Shown: in pieces, positions 53,306-62,289 of the stretch
How the letters are laid out: each line of letters begins with the position of its first letter
How positions within the stretch are numbered: position 1 is the first letter of the stretch
From: AP-15 sp963787425
GTDB taxonomy: Bacteria > Pseudomonadota > Alphaproteobacteria > ATCC43930 > CGMCC-115725
DNA length: 64,000 nt
Assembly (NCBI GenBank): GCA_963787425.1
Contig: CAWBCV010000024.1
Coordinates: 1-64,000 of the forward strand
Reading direction: 5' to 3'
The notes under the pieces: generated by a model
The model's database searches: none
Seen by the model: the letters and a program-made list of their open reading frames with translations, nothing else
Told to the model about the DNA's origin: nothing
Position numbers and translations under genes: made by a program

Positions 53306-53725
53306 ATGAAGCGACGCAAAAAGCTAAATTCGATGGCGGCGGCAGCGCTTTTCGCTGCCCTGTACTCGGCAAGCAATGGGCTGCCAGCTGCGGCCCAGGC
53401 GGCGAGCGCCGATGTGCCGCCCGCGGGCTCCTTCCTACTGACGGTCTTCCTCCGGCACGACCAGACGAAAACGGTCGAGCAAATAAACGAGCACCTGAAA
53501 CAAACAGGATGGTATGACAAGTTCCCGCCCGACGGCGTCGAAATCGTAGCCTGGTATGTGATGATGGGCATCGGCCAGGTGGTAATTCTGCGCGTGCCCG
53601 CCGAAAAGCTGCGCGACACTAACCGCGTCATCGAACAGACGGCCTGGGGCGGCTATCGCACCGAATTCTACCCGACTTACGACTTCAAGCCGGTATGGGA
53701 CGCGATCCCGCACCATCATCCCTAA
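53306..53725 (+). CDS. exported hypothetical protein
   Basis: A 139-residue protein with a signal peptide (AAALFAALYSASNGLPAAAQA). The mature part reads GSFLLTVFLRHDQTKTVEQI, EIVAWYVMMGIGQVVILRVP and GGYRTEFYPTYDFKPVW, resembling a small dimeric alpha-beta barrel fold. No named family was recognised. It starts at ATG 53306 after GGGGGTGGGG. It may be cotranscribed with the radical SAM gene 20 bases downstream. Confidence 0.65.
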   Translation: MKRRKKLNSMAAAALFAALYSASNGLPAAAQAASADVPPAGSFLLTVFLRHDQTKTVEQINEHLKQTGWYDKFPPDGVEIVAWYVMMGIGQVVILRVPAEKLRDTNRVIEQTAWGGYRTEFYPTYDFKPVWDAIPHHHP

Positions 53726-53744
53726 ATATCAGCGCGCCCAGATC

Positions 53745-55323
53745 ATGAACAGCCAGATTCAAGTGCGCCATCACCGGCGTATTCTCTGCGTTTTTCCGCG
53801 GTATGCCCCATCGTTCGGCACGTTCCAGTACGCCTATCCGCTGATGGGTGGGGTGCGCGCCTTTATGCCGCCGCAAGGGATTCTCGTCGTTGCCGCCTAT
53901 TTGCCATCGGCGTGGGAGGTGCGGATCGTCGACGAGAATATCCGTCCGACGAGCGAGGAGGAGGTGGCCTGGGCCGATGTCGTCTTTGTCAGCGGGATGC
54001 ATGTCCAACGGGCCGAGATCAAGGCTGTGGGTCGGCGCGCGCGGGCGGCAGGCAAGGCAACGGTACTGGGCGGCCCATCGGTCTCCGCCTCGCCGGAGCA
54101 GTATCCCGAATTCGATTATCTTCACCTCGGCGAGCTCGGCGATGCAACGGACGAGCTGATCCGTGCGATCGACGAGGATGCAAGGCCACTCGCCGCGCAA
54201 CAGCGTTTTACCACGCGAGAGCGTCTGGCGCTCGCCGAGTTCCCGATCCCGGCGTATGAGCTGATCGACGGCCGCCGCTATTTTATCGGCAGTGTCCAGT
54301 TCTCGAGCGGATGCCCCTATCGCTGCGAATTCTGCGACATCCCGGCGCTTTACGGGCGTCAGCCCCGTCTGAAAACGCCGCAACAGATCCTTACCGAACT
54401 CGACGCGCTGCTCGCCGCCGGGATCAAGACCTCGATCTATTTTGTCGACGACAATTTCATCGGCAACAAGAAGGCGGCGCGGGAACTTCTGCCGCATCTC
54501 GTCGCCTGGCAAAAGCGGCGCGGCTATCCGGTGCAGCTGTGTTGCGAGGCGACCCTCAATATCGCCAAATCGCCGGAGATTTTGGCGATGATGCGCGAAG
54601 CCTATTTCTGCACGGTTTTCTGCGGCATCGAATCGCCAGAACTGGCGGCGCTCGATGCCATGCAGAAATCGCAGAATCGCGCGATCCCGTTGCTGGATGC
54701 GGTCGCGGCGATCAACAGCTACGGCATCGAGGTCGTCTCCGGGATCATACTCGGTCTCGACACCGACACGCCGCAGACCGCCGATCGGCTGATCGAGTTC
54801 ATCGATCGCTCGCAGATCCCGATGTTGACGATCAACCTGCTGCAAGCCTTACCGAAAACGCCGTTGTGGGACCGGTTGGAGGCCACTGGACGGCTCGACG
54901 AAGACGGCGGCCGCGAGTTCGAACGTCATCTTTGCTCGCCCTTACGATGAGGTATTGCGCAACTGGCGCCGTTCGATCCGCCACGCCTACACCCCGGAAG
55001 CGATCTATCGCCGCTTCGCCTGGAATGCGCAGCACACCTACATCAACCGGATCGCCCTGCCGTTGTCCCGGGCGCGGCTCAACCTGGGCAACCTGCGCCG
55101 CGCCTTCGGCATCATCACGAGACTGCTGGTTCGGGTCGGGCTCTTCGGCGACTACCGCCGCAGCTTCTGGCAAATGGCCTGGCCCGCGCTGCGCGCCGGA
55201 CGCATCGAGGAGCTGATCCATGTCGGGATCGTCGCCCATCATATGATCGTCTTCGCGCGCGCCTGCGCCGCGGGGCGCGAGAACGCATCCTTTTTTATCG
55301 ACCGGCCGAAAATCGCAGCATAG
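53745..55323 (+). pseudogene. HpnP-like B12-binding radical SAM methylase, one frameshift
   Basis: An N-terminal cobalamin-binding domain (CVFPRYAPSFGTFQYAYPL, FMPPQGILVVAAYLP, FVSGMHVQR) is followed by a radical SAM core with the cluster motif SGCPYRCEFCDIP, YFVDDNFIGNKKAAREL and GIILGLDTDTP, then a DUF4070-type C-terminal region. This resembles HpnP, which methylates hopanoids at C-2. Near 54915 the reading shifts: the first frame ends at 54950, while the homologous continuation SNVIFARPYDEVLRNWRR runs to 55323. All motifs survive, so a sequence error is plausible. No other hpn gene is in the window. Confidence 0.78.
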
Positions 55324-55329
55324 CCTCCT

Positions 55330-55950
55330 CTACTCCCGCTGCAGCTGCCGGGCGGCACGTGCGGCCGGTCGCTCGGCGCAGTTTTTGAGCCAATCGGCAA
55401 CTCTCGGGAAGGGCGACATGTCGATCTGGGCCGGCCGCGCCCAGGCCAGAATGCTGGCGACATTGAGGTCGGCGACGGTGAAATTGTCGCCGAGCAGGTT
55501 GGCGTCGCGGCCGAATGCGCCGTCGAGCACTCGTAGCGGTTGCGCCAGCTGCTTCTCGGCGTCGTCCGCCGCCGCGGCATCGCGCTTGTCCTCGGGAAGA
55601 ATGGTGCGGTTGAACAGTGCCGTCAGCACCGGCCGCTCGACCTCGGTCATCCCCCAGAAGCTCCATTGCCAAGCTCGCGCCTCGTCTTCGAGGCGGGTCG
55701 GATAGAGTGTGCCGACGCCGTATTTCTTCGCGAGATAGAGGTTGATCGCCATCGATTCCCAGAGGACGAAGCCGTTGTCGTCGATGACCGGAACTTGCCC
55801 ATTGGGATTGAGCGCGAGATGCGCCGGTGTGCGGGTCGCGCCGGTGGCGAAATCGACCTTCACATGCTCGTAATCGAGCCCCAGCTCCTTGGCCATCCAC
55901 AAGGTGCGAAAGGCGCGCGAACGCGCGACGCCATAAATCTTCAGTGCCAT
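55330..55950 (-). CDS. glutathione S-transferase
   Basis: A 206-residue GST: thioredoxin-like N-terminal domain starting LKIYGVARSRAFRTLWMAKE, with the cis-proline and glutathione contacts NGQVPVIDDNG and LWESMAINLYLAKKYG, and an all-helical C-terminal domain with LGDNFTVADLNVASIL (N-capping box). It conjugates glutathione to an unknown electrophile. The ATG at 55950 fits the family; codons further upstream are intergenic. Confidence 0.88.
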   Translation of the reverse strand: MALKIYGVARSRAFRTLWMAKELGLDYEHVKVDFATGATRTPAHLALNPNGQVPVIDDNGFVLWESMAINLYLAKKYGVGTLYPTRLEDEARAWQWSFWGMTEVERPVLTALFNRTILPEDKRDAAAADDAEKQLAQPLRVLDGAFGRDANLLGDNFTVADLNVASILAWARPAQIDMSPFPRVADWLKNCAERPAARAARQLQRE

Positions 55951-55980
55951 GATCATCCTTTTTCCGCCACGGCCGGTAGT

Positions 55981-56022
55981 AGCCATGCCCAGGCTTGATC
56001 TGGTCAAGCCCGGCACTGACGA
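55981..56022. repeat. truncated dispersed inverted repeat
   Basis: CATGCCCAGGCTTGATCTGG and CAAGCCCGGCACTGACG are arms of the CGTCATGCCCGGG class seen at 23022-23112, here without most of the centre. Confidence 0.5.
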
Positions 56023-56045
56023 AGTACAATAATACGAAGAAGTCG

Positions 56046-56447
56046 CTATCGCAGATCCCGGCCAGCCGCCTCGCCGGCGAGGAAGATGTTCGGCTTTAGG
56101 AACATCGACAGGACCAGCGCGCCATTCGGCGAGCGGGCGATATGACGATTGCCCTTGGGGCGCCAGACGTAATTGCCGGCGCGCACCTCGCCCTCGTCAT
56201 CGACAAGGCTGCCTTCGAGCACAAAGGTCTGCTCGATTTCAACGTGCTCGTGCAATGCCAGCTCGGCTCCCGGCCGCCAGCGAAAAAGCGCGGTCAGGAG
56301 GCCGCTTTCCAAATCCTCCAGCAGGATCTTCATGTCGATGCCCGGACACGGGGTCGGCTTCCACGGCAGGCTCTCGACCTCGACGTAACGCGAAGCCAAA
56401 GGACCGAGCGTTTCCGCCCGCTTGAGAAAGGGAGTGGTAGCCGTCAT
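56046..56447 (-). CDS. cupin-domain protein
   Basis: A 133-residue ChrR-like cupin. Metal-binding motif 1 is in ELALHEHVEIEQTFVLEG and motif 2 in YVWRPKGNRHIARSPNG. A preceding VEVESLPWKPTPCPGIDMKIL strand is typical of the stand-alone type. It lacks the anti-sigma zinc-binding domain, so a regulatory role is unlikely; it may be an enzyme or binding protein of unknown substrate. Confidence 0.82.
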   Translation of the reverse strand: MTATTPFLKRAETLGPLASRYVEVESLPWKPTPCPGIDMKILLEDLESGLLTALFRWRPGAELALHEHVEIEQTFVLEGSLVDDEGEVRAGNYVWRPKGNRHIARSPNGALVLSMFLKPNIFLAGEAAGRDLR

Positions 56448-56631
56448 CGTCGCTTGCTCCGCTGATGTGTCGCGGGATGATCATAGCCCAAGACTCGGTT
56501 TTGCTGGAAACCACACCGGGGCTCGGCGATTAAGTTTGAGCGTTCGGCTCCACGCCGCGGATCGGACAAGCAGGCGCTCGCGTCGTAGGTTCGGGGCTTG
56601 TCACTAATGCGACTGAGGATGCTTGCGAGCA

Positions 56632-58359
56632 TCAGTGGGGATCGGCGGGCACAGCGGTGGGCGTCGCGACGGGCGGTTCGCTGTGCCGGATCCCGGCGGC
56701 GGGATGAGGCAGGTCGGCGGCGCGATCGAAGGTCGTGACCGCGAGCATCTCCCGCTTGCCGCGGATCTCGATCTCTTGGCGCGGGAATTCGGAAAAGTCG
56801 AGACCGGCGCGCGCGACGGTCTCGTCGGAGACGACGAGCTCGCAGTCATAATCCTTGGTCAGCGCTTCCAGTCGGCTGGCGGTGTTGACGGCGTCGCCTA
56901 TAGCGGTGATCGCGGCAGCGCTGCCGTACCCCATCTCGCCGACGATCACCGGCCCGCTATGGATGCCGATGCCGATGCGCAGCGGCTGGCCGAGCTCGAC
57001 CCGCAAGGATCGGTTGAGCTCGCCGAGCCGCTCCGACATCAGCCGCGCGGCGGCGAGCGCCGCGCGGCAGCCGGCCTGGGCACCGCTCTCGATGCCGAAC
57101 AGCGCCATGACCCCGTCGCCGATGAACTTGTCGACCCGCCCTCCGGCGTTTTCGATAGCGCGTCCCATGGCCGAGAAATAGCGGTTGAGGACAAACACGA
57201 CATCGTAGGGCAGCCGGCCCTCGGCGAGCGCGGTGAAGCCGCGGATGTCGGCGAACAGGATTGCGATCTCACGCTCGCTGCCCTGGACGAAATCGACCCG
57301 GCTGCGTCCGTCGGCGGCCAGCGCCAGTGGCGGCAATAAGGGGGTCACCTCGACGGTGCCGCGCGGGCGCAGCATACAGGCGAGCCGAATGTTGGGCCGC
57401 GCGCCGATGCGGCGCAGCACCCGCACTTCGTTAGTGGACGGAGGATCGATGGCGTGCACTTCGCCGCGCACTCGCACGCGGCAGGTCGAGCAACGGCCCC
57501 GGCCGCCGCAGACCGAGGCATGCGGGATCCCGGCGATCCGGCTCGCCTCGAGCACGCTGGTGCCGGGAGTGACCTCGACAAAGCGGCCGTCGGGATAGCC
57601 GATCCGCACAACCCCGTGCCGACGCCGCCACAGGCGGCGGGCGATTTGGGCGAGTAGCACCACTGCCACGACGCCGCCGAAAAACCAGCTCAAGCCATCG
57701 ATGATCGCGTCCAGCGCTTGCCGGGTCTCCGGTGACGGGAGGGTCATGCGGGCGAATGCTTCTTGTGTCCAATTCGGATCGGCAGCGAGGGCCATCACCT
57801 GTCGACCGGCTTCGATCATGCCGAGCAGGGATAGAACCGGGACGAGCACGGCGATAACGAGAGCCCCGGATTGCAGCCGAGCGTACCAGGGCTTGACGCG
57901 GAGCCAGAAATGCAGGCCGATCATTGCGTGCGCCCAGGCGACGACCAAAACCAGGATCTGCAAGTAGCCGTACTCGGGAACGCGGACGAAGTAGAGCCAC
58001 AGCAGGTAAGCGTAGTAGCCGGTATCGGTATGGAAGAAGTTGTCCGCGATTTGCGTGCCGACGACGTGGCGGGCGAGCAGGATGGGAATGGCAAAACCGA
58101 GGACAATCTGACTGAGCTCGGACGGGCGGAGCCGCAAGCTCCGCCGCTGCCACAATGCCCACAAGGCGAGCCCGTAATGCACGAGGAAGCTGCCGTAGAG
58201 CAGCACCTGTGCCGGGCGGTTCGACCAGATACGGAAGACGTACCACAGCACGTCTTCCATCGCCTCGAGTGAGACGAGGCCGACGGCGTGATTGAGGAGA
58301 TGCATCGTCACATAGGCGAGCATCACCAGACCTGAAGAAAGCCGCAGTTGACGGATCAT
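56632..58359 (-). CDS. membrane-bound ferredoxin-domain class III adenylate cyclase
   Basis: About 575 residues. Residues 1-245 contain about six membrane helices with several histidines (MHLLNH, LVHYGLAL, AHAMIGLHFW) that could bind heme, reminiscent of SdhC/cytochrome-b folds. About 255-345 form a plant-type 2Fe-2S ferredoxin domain, with cysteines in CGGRGRCSTC and LACML. About 355-520 form a class III cyclase: ILFADIRGFTALAE, KFIGDGVMALFG and GIGIHSGPVIVGEMG. Redox state is likely to control cAMP synthesis (inference). A cNMP-gated MscS-type channel is encoded in the same neighbourhood. ATG 58359 is preferred over 58380. Confidence 0.88.
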   Translation of the reverse strand: MIRQLRLSSGLVMLAYVTMHLLNHAVGLVSLEAMEDVLWYVFRIWSNRPAQVLLYGSFLVHYGLALWALWQRRSLRLRPSELSQIVLGFAIPILLARHVVGTQIADNFFHTDTGYYAYLLWLYFVRVPEYGYLQILVLVVAWAHAMIGLHFWLRVKPWYARLQSGALVIAVLVPVLSLLGMIEAGRQVMALAADPNWTQEAFARMTLPSPETRQALDAIIDGLSWFFGGVVAVVLLAQIARRLWRRRHGVVRIGYPDGRFVEVTPGTSVLEASRIAGIPHASVCGGRGRCSTCRVRVRGEVHAIDPPSTNEVRVLRRIGARPNIRLACMLRPRGTVEVTPLLPPLALAADGRSRVDFVQGSEREIAILFADIRGFTALAEGRLPYDVVFVLNRYFSAMGRAIENAGGRVDKFIGDGVMALFGIESGAQAGCRAALAAARLMSERLGELNRSLRVELGQPLRIGIGIHSGPVIVGEMGYGSAAAITAIGDAVNTASRLEALTKDYDCELVVSDETVARAGLDFSEFPRQEIEIRGKREMLAVTTFDRAADLPHPAAGIRHSEPPVATPTAVPADPH

Positions 58360-58478
58360 CGAAGAGACCGCCGGCGGCACTGGTGGATCACGAGACCTCT
58401 TGTCACGGGAGCCTGATTTCTTTATCGGGGCGCGCCGCGGGAAGCTACAAACGAGCCGTCATCGGAGGACACGCTGGT

Positions 58479-59435
58479 ATGCTGGAGATCCGACATCTCG
58501 TCAAATCCTTCGGCCCGCTGATAGCCGTCGACGATGTCTCCTTTACGGTGCCGCAAGGCGAAGTCCTCGGCTTTCTCGGGCCGAACGGCGCCGGCAAGTC
58601 GACAACGATGAAGATGATCACGGGTTTTCTCGCGCCCACCGCCGGCACGGCGATAATCTGCGGCTACGACATCGCAACGCAGCCGATCGCCGCGAAACGG
58701 CATATCGGTTATCTTCCCGAGGGCGCGCCTGCCTATCCGGACATGACGCCGGCCGACTTTCTCGACTTTATCGCCCACATCCGCGGCTTCTCGGGCGACG
58801 AAGCAATGCGGCATATCGGCCGCGTCGTCGAGATGATCCGGATCGGCGAGGTCATGCATCAGCCGATCGACACATTGTCGAAGGGCTTCAGGCGCCGGGT
58901 CGGGGTCGCCCAGGCGCTGCTTCACGATCCCGACGTCCTGATCCTCGACGAGCCGACCGACGGGCTCGATCCCAACCAGAAATACGAGATGCGAACCGTC
59001 ATCACGGCAATGCGGCCGAACAAGGCGATCATCATCTCGACGCATCTGCTCGAGGAGGTCGAAGCGGTGTGCAGCCGGGCGATCATCATCGCTCATGGCC
59101 GCATCCTCGCCGACGGAACCCCGGCAGAGCTCGCCCAGCGCTCGCACCATCACAACGCCGTTCGCCTCGGCATAGCCGGCGGTGCGGACGCGAATGTCAG
59201 GGCCGAGCTTGCGGCGTTGCCGGGAGTGGCGGCGGTCGAGCCGGCCGGCGGTGCGCCGAGCGACTGGCTCATGGTGTTCCCGCGCGGCGGACACCCGGTA
59301 GTTGGCGAAATCGCCGATCTTGCCCGCAACCGAGGCTGGACGATTACCGGCCTGCAGGTGGAGCGCGGGCGGCTCGACGACGTCTTCCGCGAGATCACCA
59401 CGGCGCCCGCCGAGCCAATGGCCGCGGCGGCGTAA
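58479..59435 (+). CDS. ABC transporter ATPase (GldA-like)
   Basis: A 318-residue nucleotide-binding protein: Walker A GPNGAGKSTTMKMI, Q-loop region YLPEGAPAYPDMTP, signature LSKGFRRRVGVAQALLHD, Walker B LILDEPTDGLDPNQ and the switch histidine IISTHLLEEVEAV. The C-terminal 80 residues are the extra domain of ABC-2-type ATPases. CGGAGGAC precedes the ATG. It heads a four-gene unit with the permease, GldG-like and DUF4340 genes. Confidence 0.92.
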   Translation: MLEIRHLVKSFGPLIAVDDVSFTVPQGEVLGFLGPNGAGKSTTMKMITGFLAPTAGTAIICGYDIATQPIAAKRHIGYLPEGAPAYPDMTPADFLDFIAHIRGFSGDEAMRHIGRVVEMIRIGEVMHQPIDTLSKGFRRRVGVAQALLHDPDVLILDEPTDGLDPNQKYEMRTVITAMRPNKAIIISTHLLEEVEAVCSRAIIIAHGRILADGTPAELAQRSHHHNAVRLGIAGGADANVRAELAALPGVAAVEPAGGAPSDWLMVFPRGGHPVVGEIADLARNRGWTITGLQVERGRLDDVFREITTAPAEPMAAAA

Positions 59436-59439
59436 TCCG

Positions 59440-60174
59440 ATGCGCAACGTCCTGACCATCTTCCGCCGCGAGCTGGCCGCCTATTTTGCGACGCCGCTCG
59501 CTTATGTGTTCATCGTCATCTTTCTCGTGATGGCGGGGATATTGACGTTCTTCGTCGGCAACTTCTTCGAACGGGGCCAAGCCGATCTCCAACCCTTCTT
59601 CACCTTTCATCCCTGGCTCTACGTCGTGCTGATCCCGGCTCTGTCGATGCGGCTGTGGGCCGAGGAGCGCCGGAGCGGAACGATCGAGCTCTTCCTGACA
59701 TTGCCGATCCGCATGACCGAGGCGGTGACTGGAAAATTCCTCGCCGCGTGGTCCTTCGCCGGCATCGCGCTGATCCTGACCTTCCCATTCTGGATCACCG
59801 TCAACTTTCTCGGCCACCCGGACAACGGTGTGATCCTCGCCAGCTACATCGCCAGCTGGCTGATGGCCGGGGCATTTCTGGCGGTCGGCGCCTGCATCTC
59901 GGCGGTGACCAAGAACCAGGTCATCGCGTTCGTCGTTACCGCGGCGCTGGTTTTTGGGCTTACCGTCGCGGGTTCGCCGATCGTCCTCGGGGTGTTCCAG
60001 GGCTGGGCGCCGGAATGGATGATCCATGGGATCGCCCAGGCGAGCTTCCTTGGCCATTTCAGCGCGATCACCCGCGGCGTAATCGATCTGCGCGACCTCG
60101 TTTATTTCCTGTCGATCATGATCGCCTTCCTCGCCGCGAACGCGATCCTGATCGACCTCGAAAAGGCCGAGTGA
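59440..60174 (+). CDS. ABC-2 type permease (GldF-like)
   Basis: A 244-residue integral membrane protein with about six helices. NVLTIFRRELAAYFATPLAY and FFERGQADLQPFFTFHPWLY, with MRLWAEERRSGTIELFLTLP, are typical of the GldF/ABC-2 group. It starts four bases after the ATPase stop, implying tight coupling. Confidence 0.9.
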   Translation: MRNVLTIFRRELAAYFATPLAYVFIVIFLVMAGILTFFVGNFFERGQADLQPFFTFHPWLYVVLIPALSMRLWAEERRSGTIELFLTLPIRMTEAVTGKFLAAWSFAGIALILTFPFWITVNFLGHPDNGVILASYIASWLMAGAFLAVGACISAVTKNQVIAFVVTAALVFGLTVAGSPIVLGVFQGWAPEWMIHGIAQASFLGHFSAITRGVIDLRDLVYFLSIMIAFLAANAILIDLEKAE

Positions 60175-60192
60175 GAAAGAATGGCACCAGTT

Positions 60193-60296
60193 CGTCATTC
60201 CCGCGAAGGCGGGAATCCAGGACCCCAGTTCTCACCCATCGCCCCCTGTTCAAGCCAGGGGCACGCACTGCGCCCCCGCTTTCGCGGGGGTGACGG
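60193..60296. repeat. REP-like inverted repeat
   Basis: CGTCATTCCCGCGAAGGCGGG and CCCCGCTTTCGCGGGGGTGACG form the outer stem, with CCCCTG/CAGGGG inside. It sits inside the Gld-type operon, between permease and GldG-like gene, and could modulate message stability. Confidence 0.85.
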
Positions 60297-60307
60297 AAAC
60301 GGCTGAA

Positions 60308-62282
60308 ATGGTTGTCCCCGATCGCCTTCGCGGCTTTTTTGCCTCGCGGCGCGCTGTCGCCGTCACAGCGCTCGTGTGCATCGCGCTGATGCTGATTTCG
60401 GTCAACATGATCGCTGCCCGCCTCTTTGCGTGGCGGCTCGATCTCACCGGTGAGCACCTTTACACGCTGTCCCGCGGCACCCAGCAGACGCTCGCCAGGA
60501 TCGAAGAGCCGATCACCTTGCGGTTCTATTTTTCGAACCGTCTCGCCGACGAGGTCCCGTCCTACGGGGTTTACGCACAGCGCGTGCGCGAACTGCTCGA
60601 TCAGTATGTCGCAGCCGCCCACGGCAAGATCCGCCTTGAAGTCTACAACCCGCTCCCGTTCTCGGATGCCGAGGACCGCGCAGTCGCGTTCGGGTTACAA
60701 GGAGTGCCGCTCGATGTCGGAGGCGAGCAGGTTTATTTCGGGCTCGCCGCGACGAACTCGACCGACGACCAGCAGGTCATTGCGTTCTTCCAGCCCGAGC
60801 GCGAGCGCTTTCTCGAATACGATTTGACCAAGCTCGTCCACAGCCTGGCTTTTCCGAAGAAGACCGTGGTCGGGTTGATCAGCACGTTGCCGCTCGAAGG
60901 CGACATGATGGCAATGATGCGCGGCCGTCCGGCCGAGCCGATGGCCATCATGGAGCAATTGCAGCAGCTCGATACCGTCAAGCCGCTGGCCGCCAATGTC
61001 GATGCGATGCCCCCCGATGTCGATGTGCTGATGCTCGTGCATCCGCAGAATTTGTCCGACAAGACACTGTTTGCGATCGATCAATTCGTCTTGAAAGGTG
61101 GCAAGGCGCTCGTCTTTGTCGATCCGCTCTCCGAATTGCAGGCCTCCCATCCGAGCCAGCTCAATCCGCCCGGCTCGCCGACAGCCAGCAATCTCGAACG
61201 GCTGTTCAAATCCTGGGGCTTCGAGGTGCCGGCGAATACGGTCGCCGGTGATCGCCGCGACGCGCAACGGGTCGGCGTGCCCGGCTCGCGCGGCGGAACG
61301 CGGCCGCTCGATTACATCGCTTGGCTCAACCTCAAAACCGACAACCTCAATCGCACCGACATGATCACGGCCGATCTGAGCCACGTTATGATGGCTTCCT
61401 CCGGGATCATCCAGCCGATCGAGGGGGCCAAGACGACGATCGAACCGCTGATCACGACCTCCCCCGAACTCGATGAAGATCCCGGCCGAAAAGCTGAGGG
61501 GCTTGCCCGATGTCGCGGGCCTGCTCGCCGAGTTCAAACCGGACGACAAACGCTACATATTGGCCGCCCACGTCACCGGCATGGCCGATAGCGCCTTTCC
61601 CGACGGCCCCTCGAAGCCGCCGGAGCCAGCCAAGCCCGAGGCCAAGGAAGGCGAGACGGCGCCGCCGTCACCGGAGCCTGCGGTGCCCGCATCCGAGTGG
61701 CTGAAGCAGTCGGCCAAACCGATCAATGTCGTCGTGGTCGCCGATACCGACATGCTCGACGATCGGTTCTGGCTGGAGAAGCAGGAGTTTTTCGGCCAGC
61801 GGGTGCTCGTCCCGACCGCCAACAATGGCGATTTTGTCGCCAATGCGATCGAGGTGCTGGCCGGCGGCGACGATCTGGTCGGCCTTCGTAGCCGCGGCAC
61901 CTCGGCGCGCCCGTTCGAGGTCGTCGAGCGGATCCAGAGCGAGGCGCAGGCGCGTTACAGCGATAAGGAGCGCGCTTTGCAAGCCAGGCTCAAGGACACT
62001 CAGGCCAAGCTCGCCAGCCTCACCGGAAAGGATCAGGCGAACGCGCCCGCGAACCTGTCGGCGGAGCAGACTAAGGCGATCGAGGAATTTCGCGCCGACA
62101 TGGTGCAAACCCGGCGGCAATTGCGCGACGTGCAAGCCGCGTTGCGCAGCGACATCGGGCGCCTCAAGACAGGGCTCGAATTTCTCGACATTGCGCTGAT
62201 TCCGATCATCGTCGCCGCGGTCGCTATTGTCCTCGGCGCACTCCGGCTACGCCGCCGCAGCCGGCGCATTACGGAGGCGTGA
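60308..62282 (+). pseudogene. GldG-like ABC auxiliary protein, one frameshift
   Basis: About 657 residues when read through one shift. An N-terminal membrane helix (AVTALVCIALMLISVNMIAAR) is followed by the GldG-type periplasmic domain (RLDLTGEHLYTLSRGTQQTL, YGVYAQRVRELLDQYVAA, FVLKGGKALVFVDPLSE, LERLFKSWGFEV). Near 61467 the frame shifts, then continues SMKIPAEKLRGLPDVAGLL, a coiled coil and a C-terminal membrane helix (IPIIVAAVAIVLGALRLRRR). One base too many in the CCCGAACTCGATG stretch would explain it. All parts are otherwise intact. Confidence 0.82.
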
Positions 62283-62289
62283 TCGCAAA

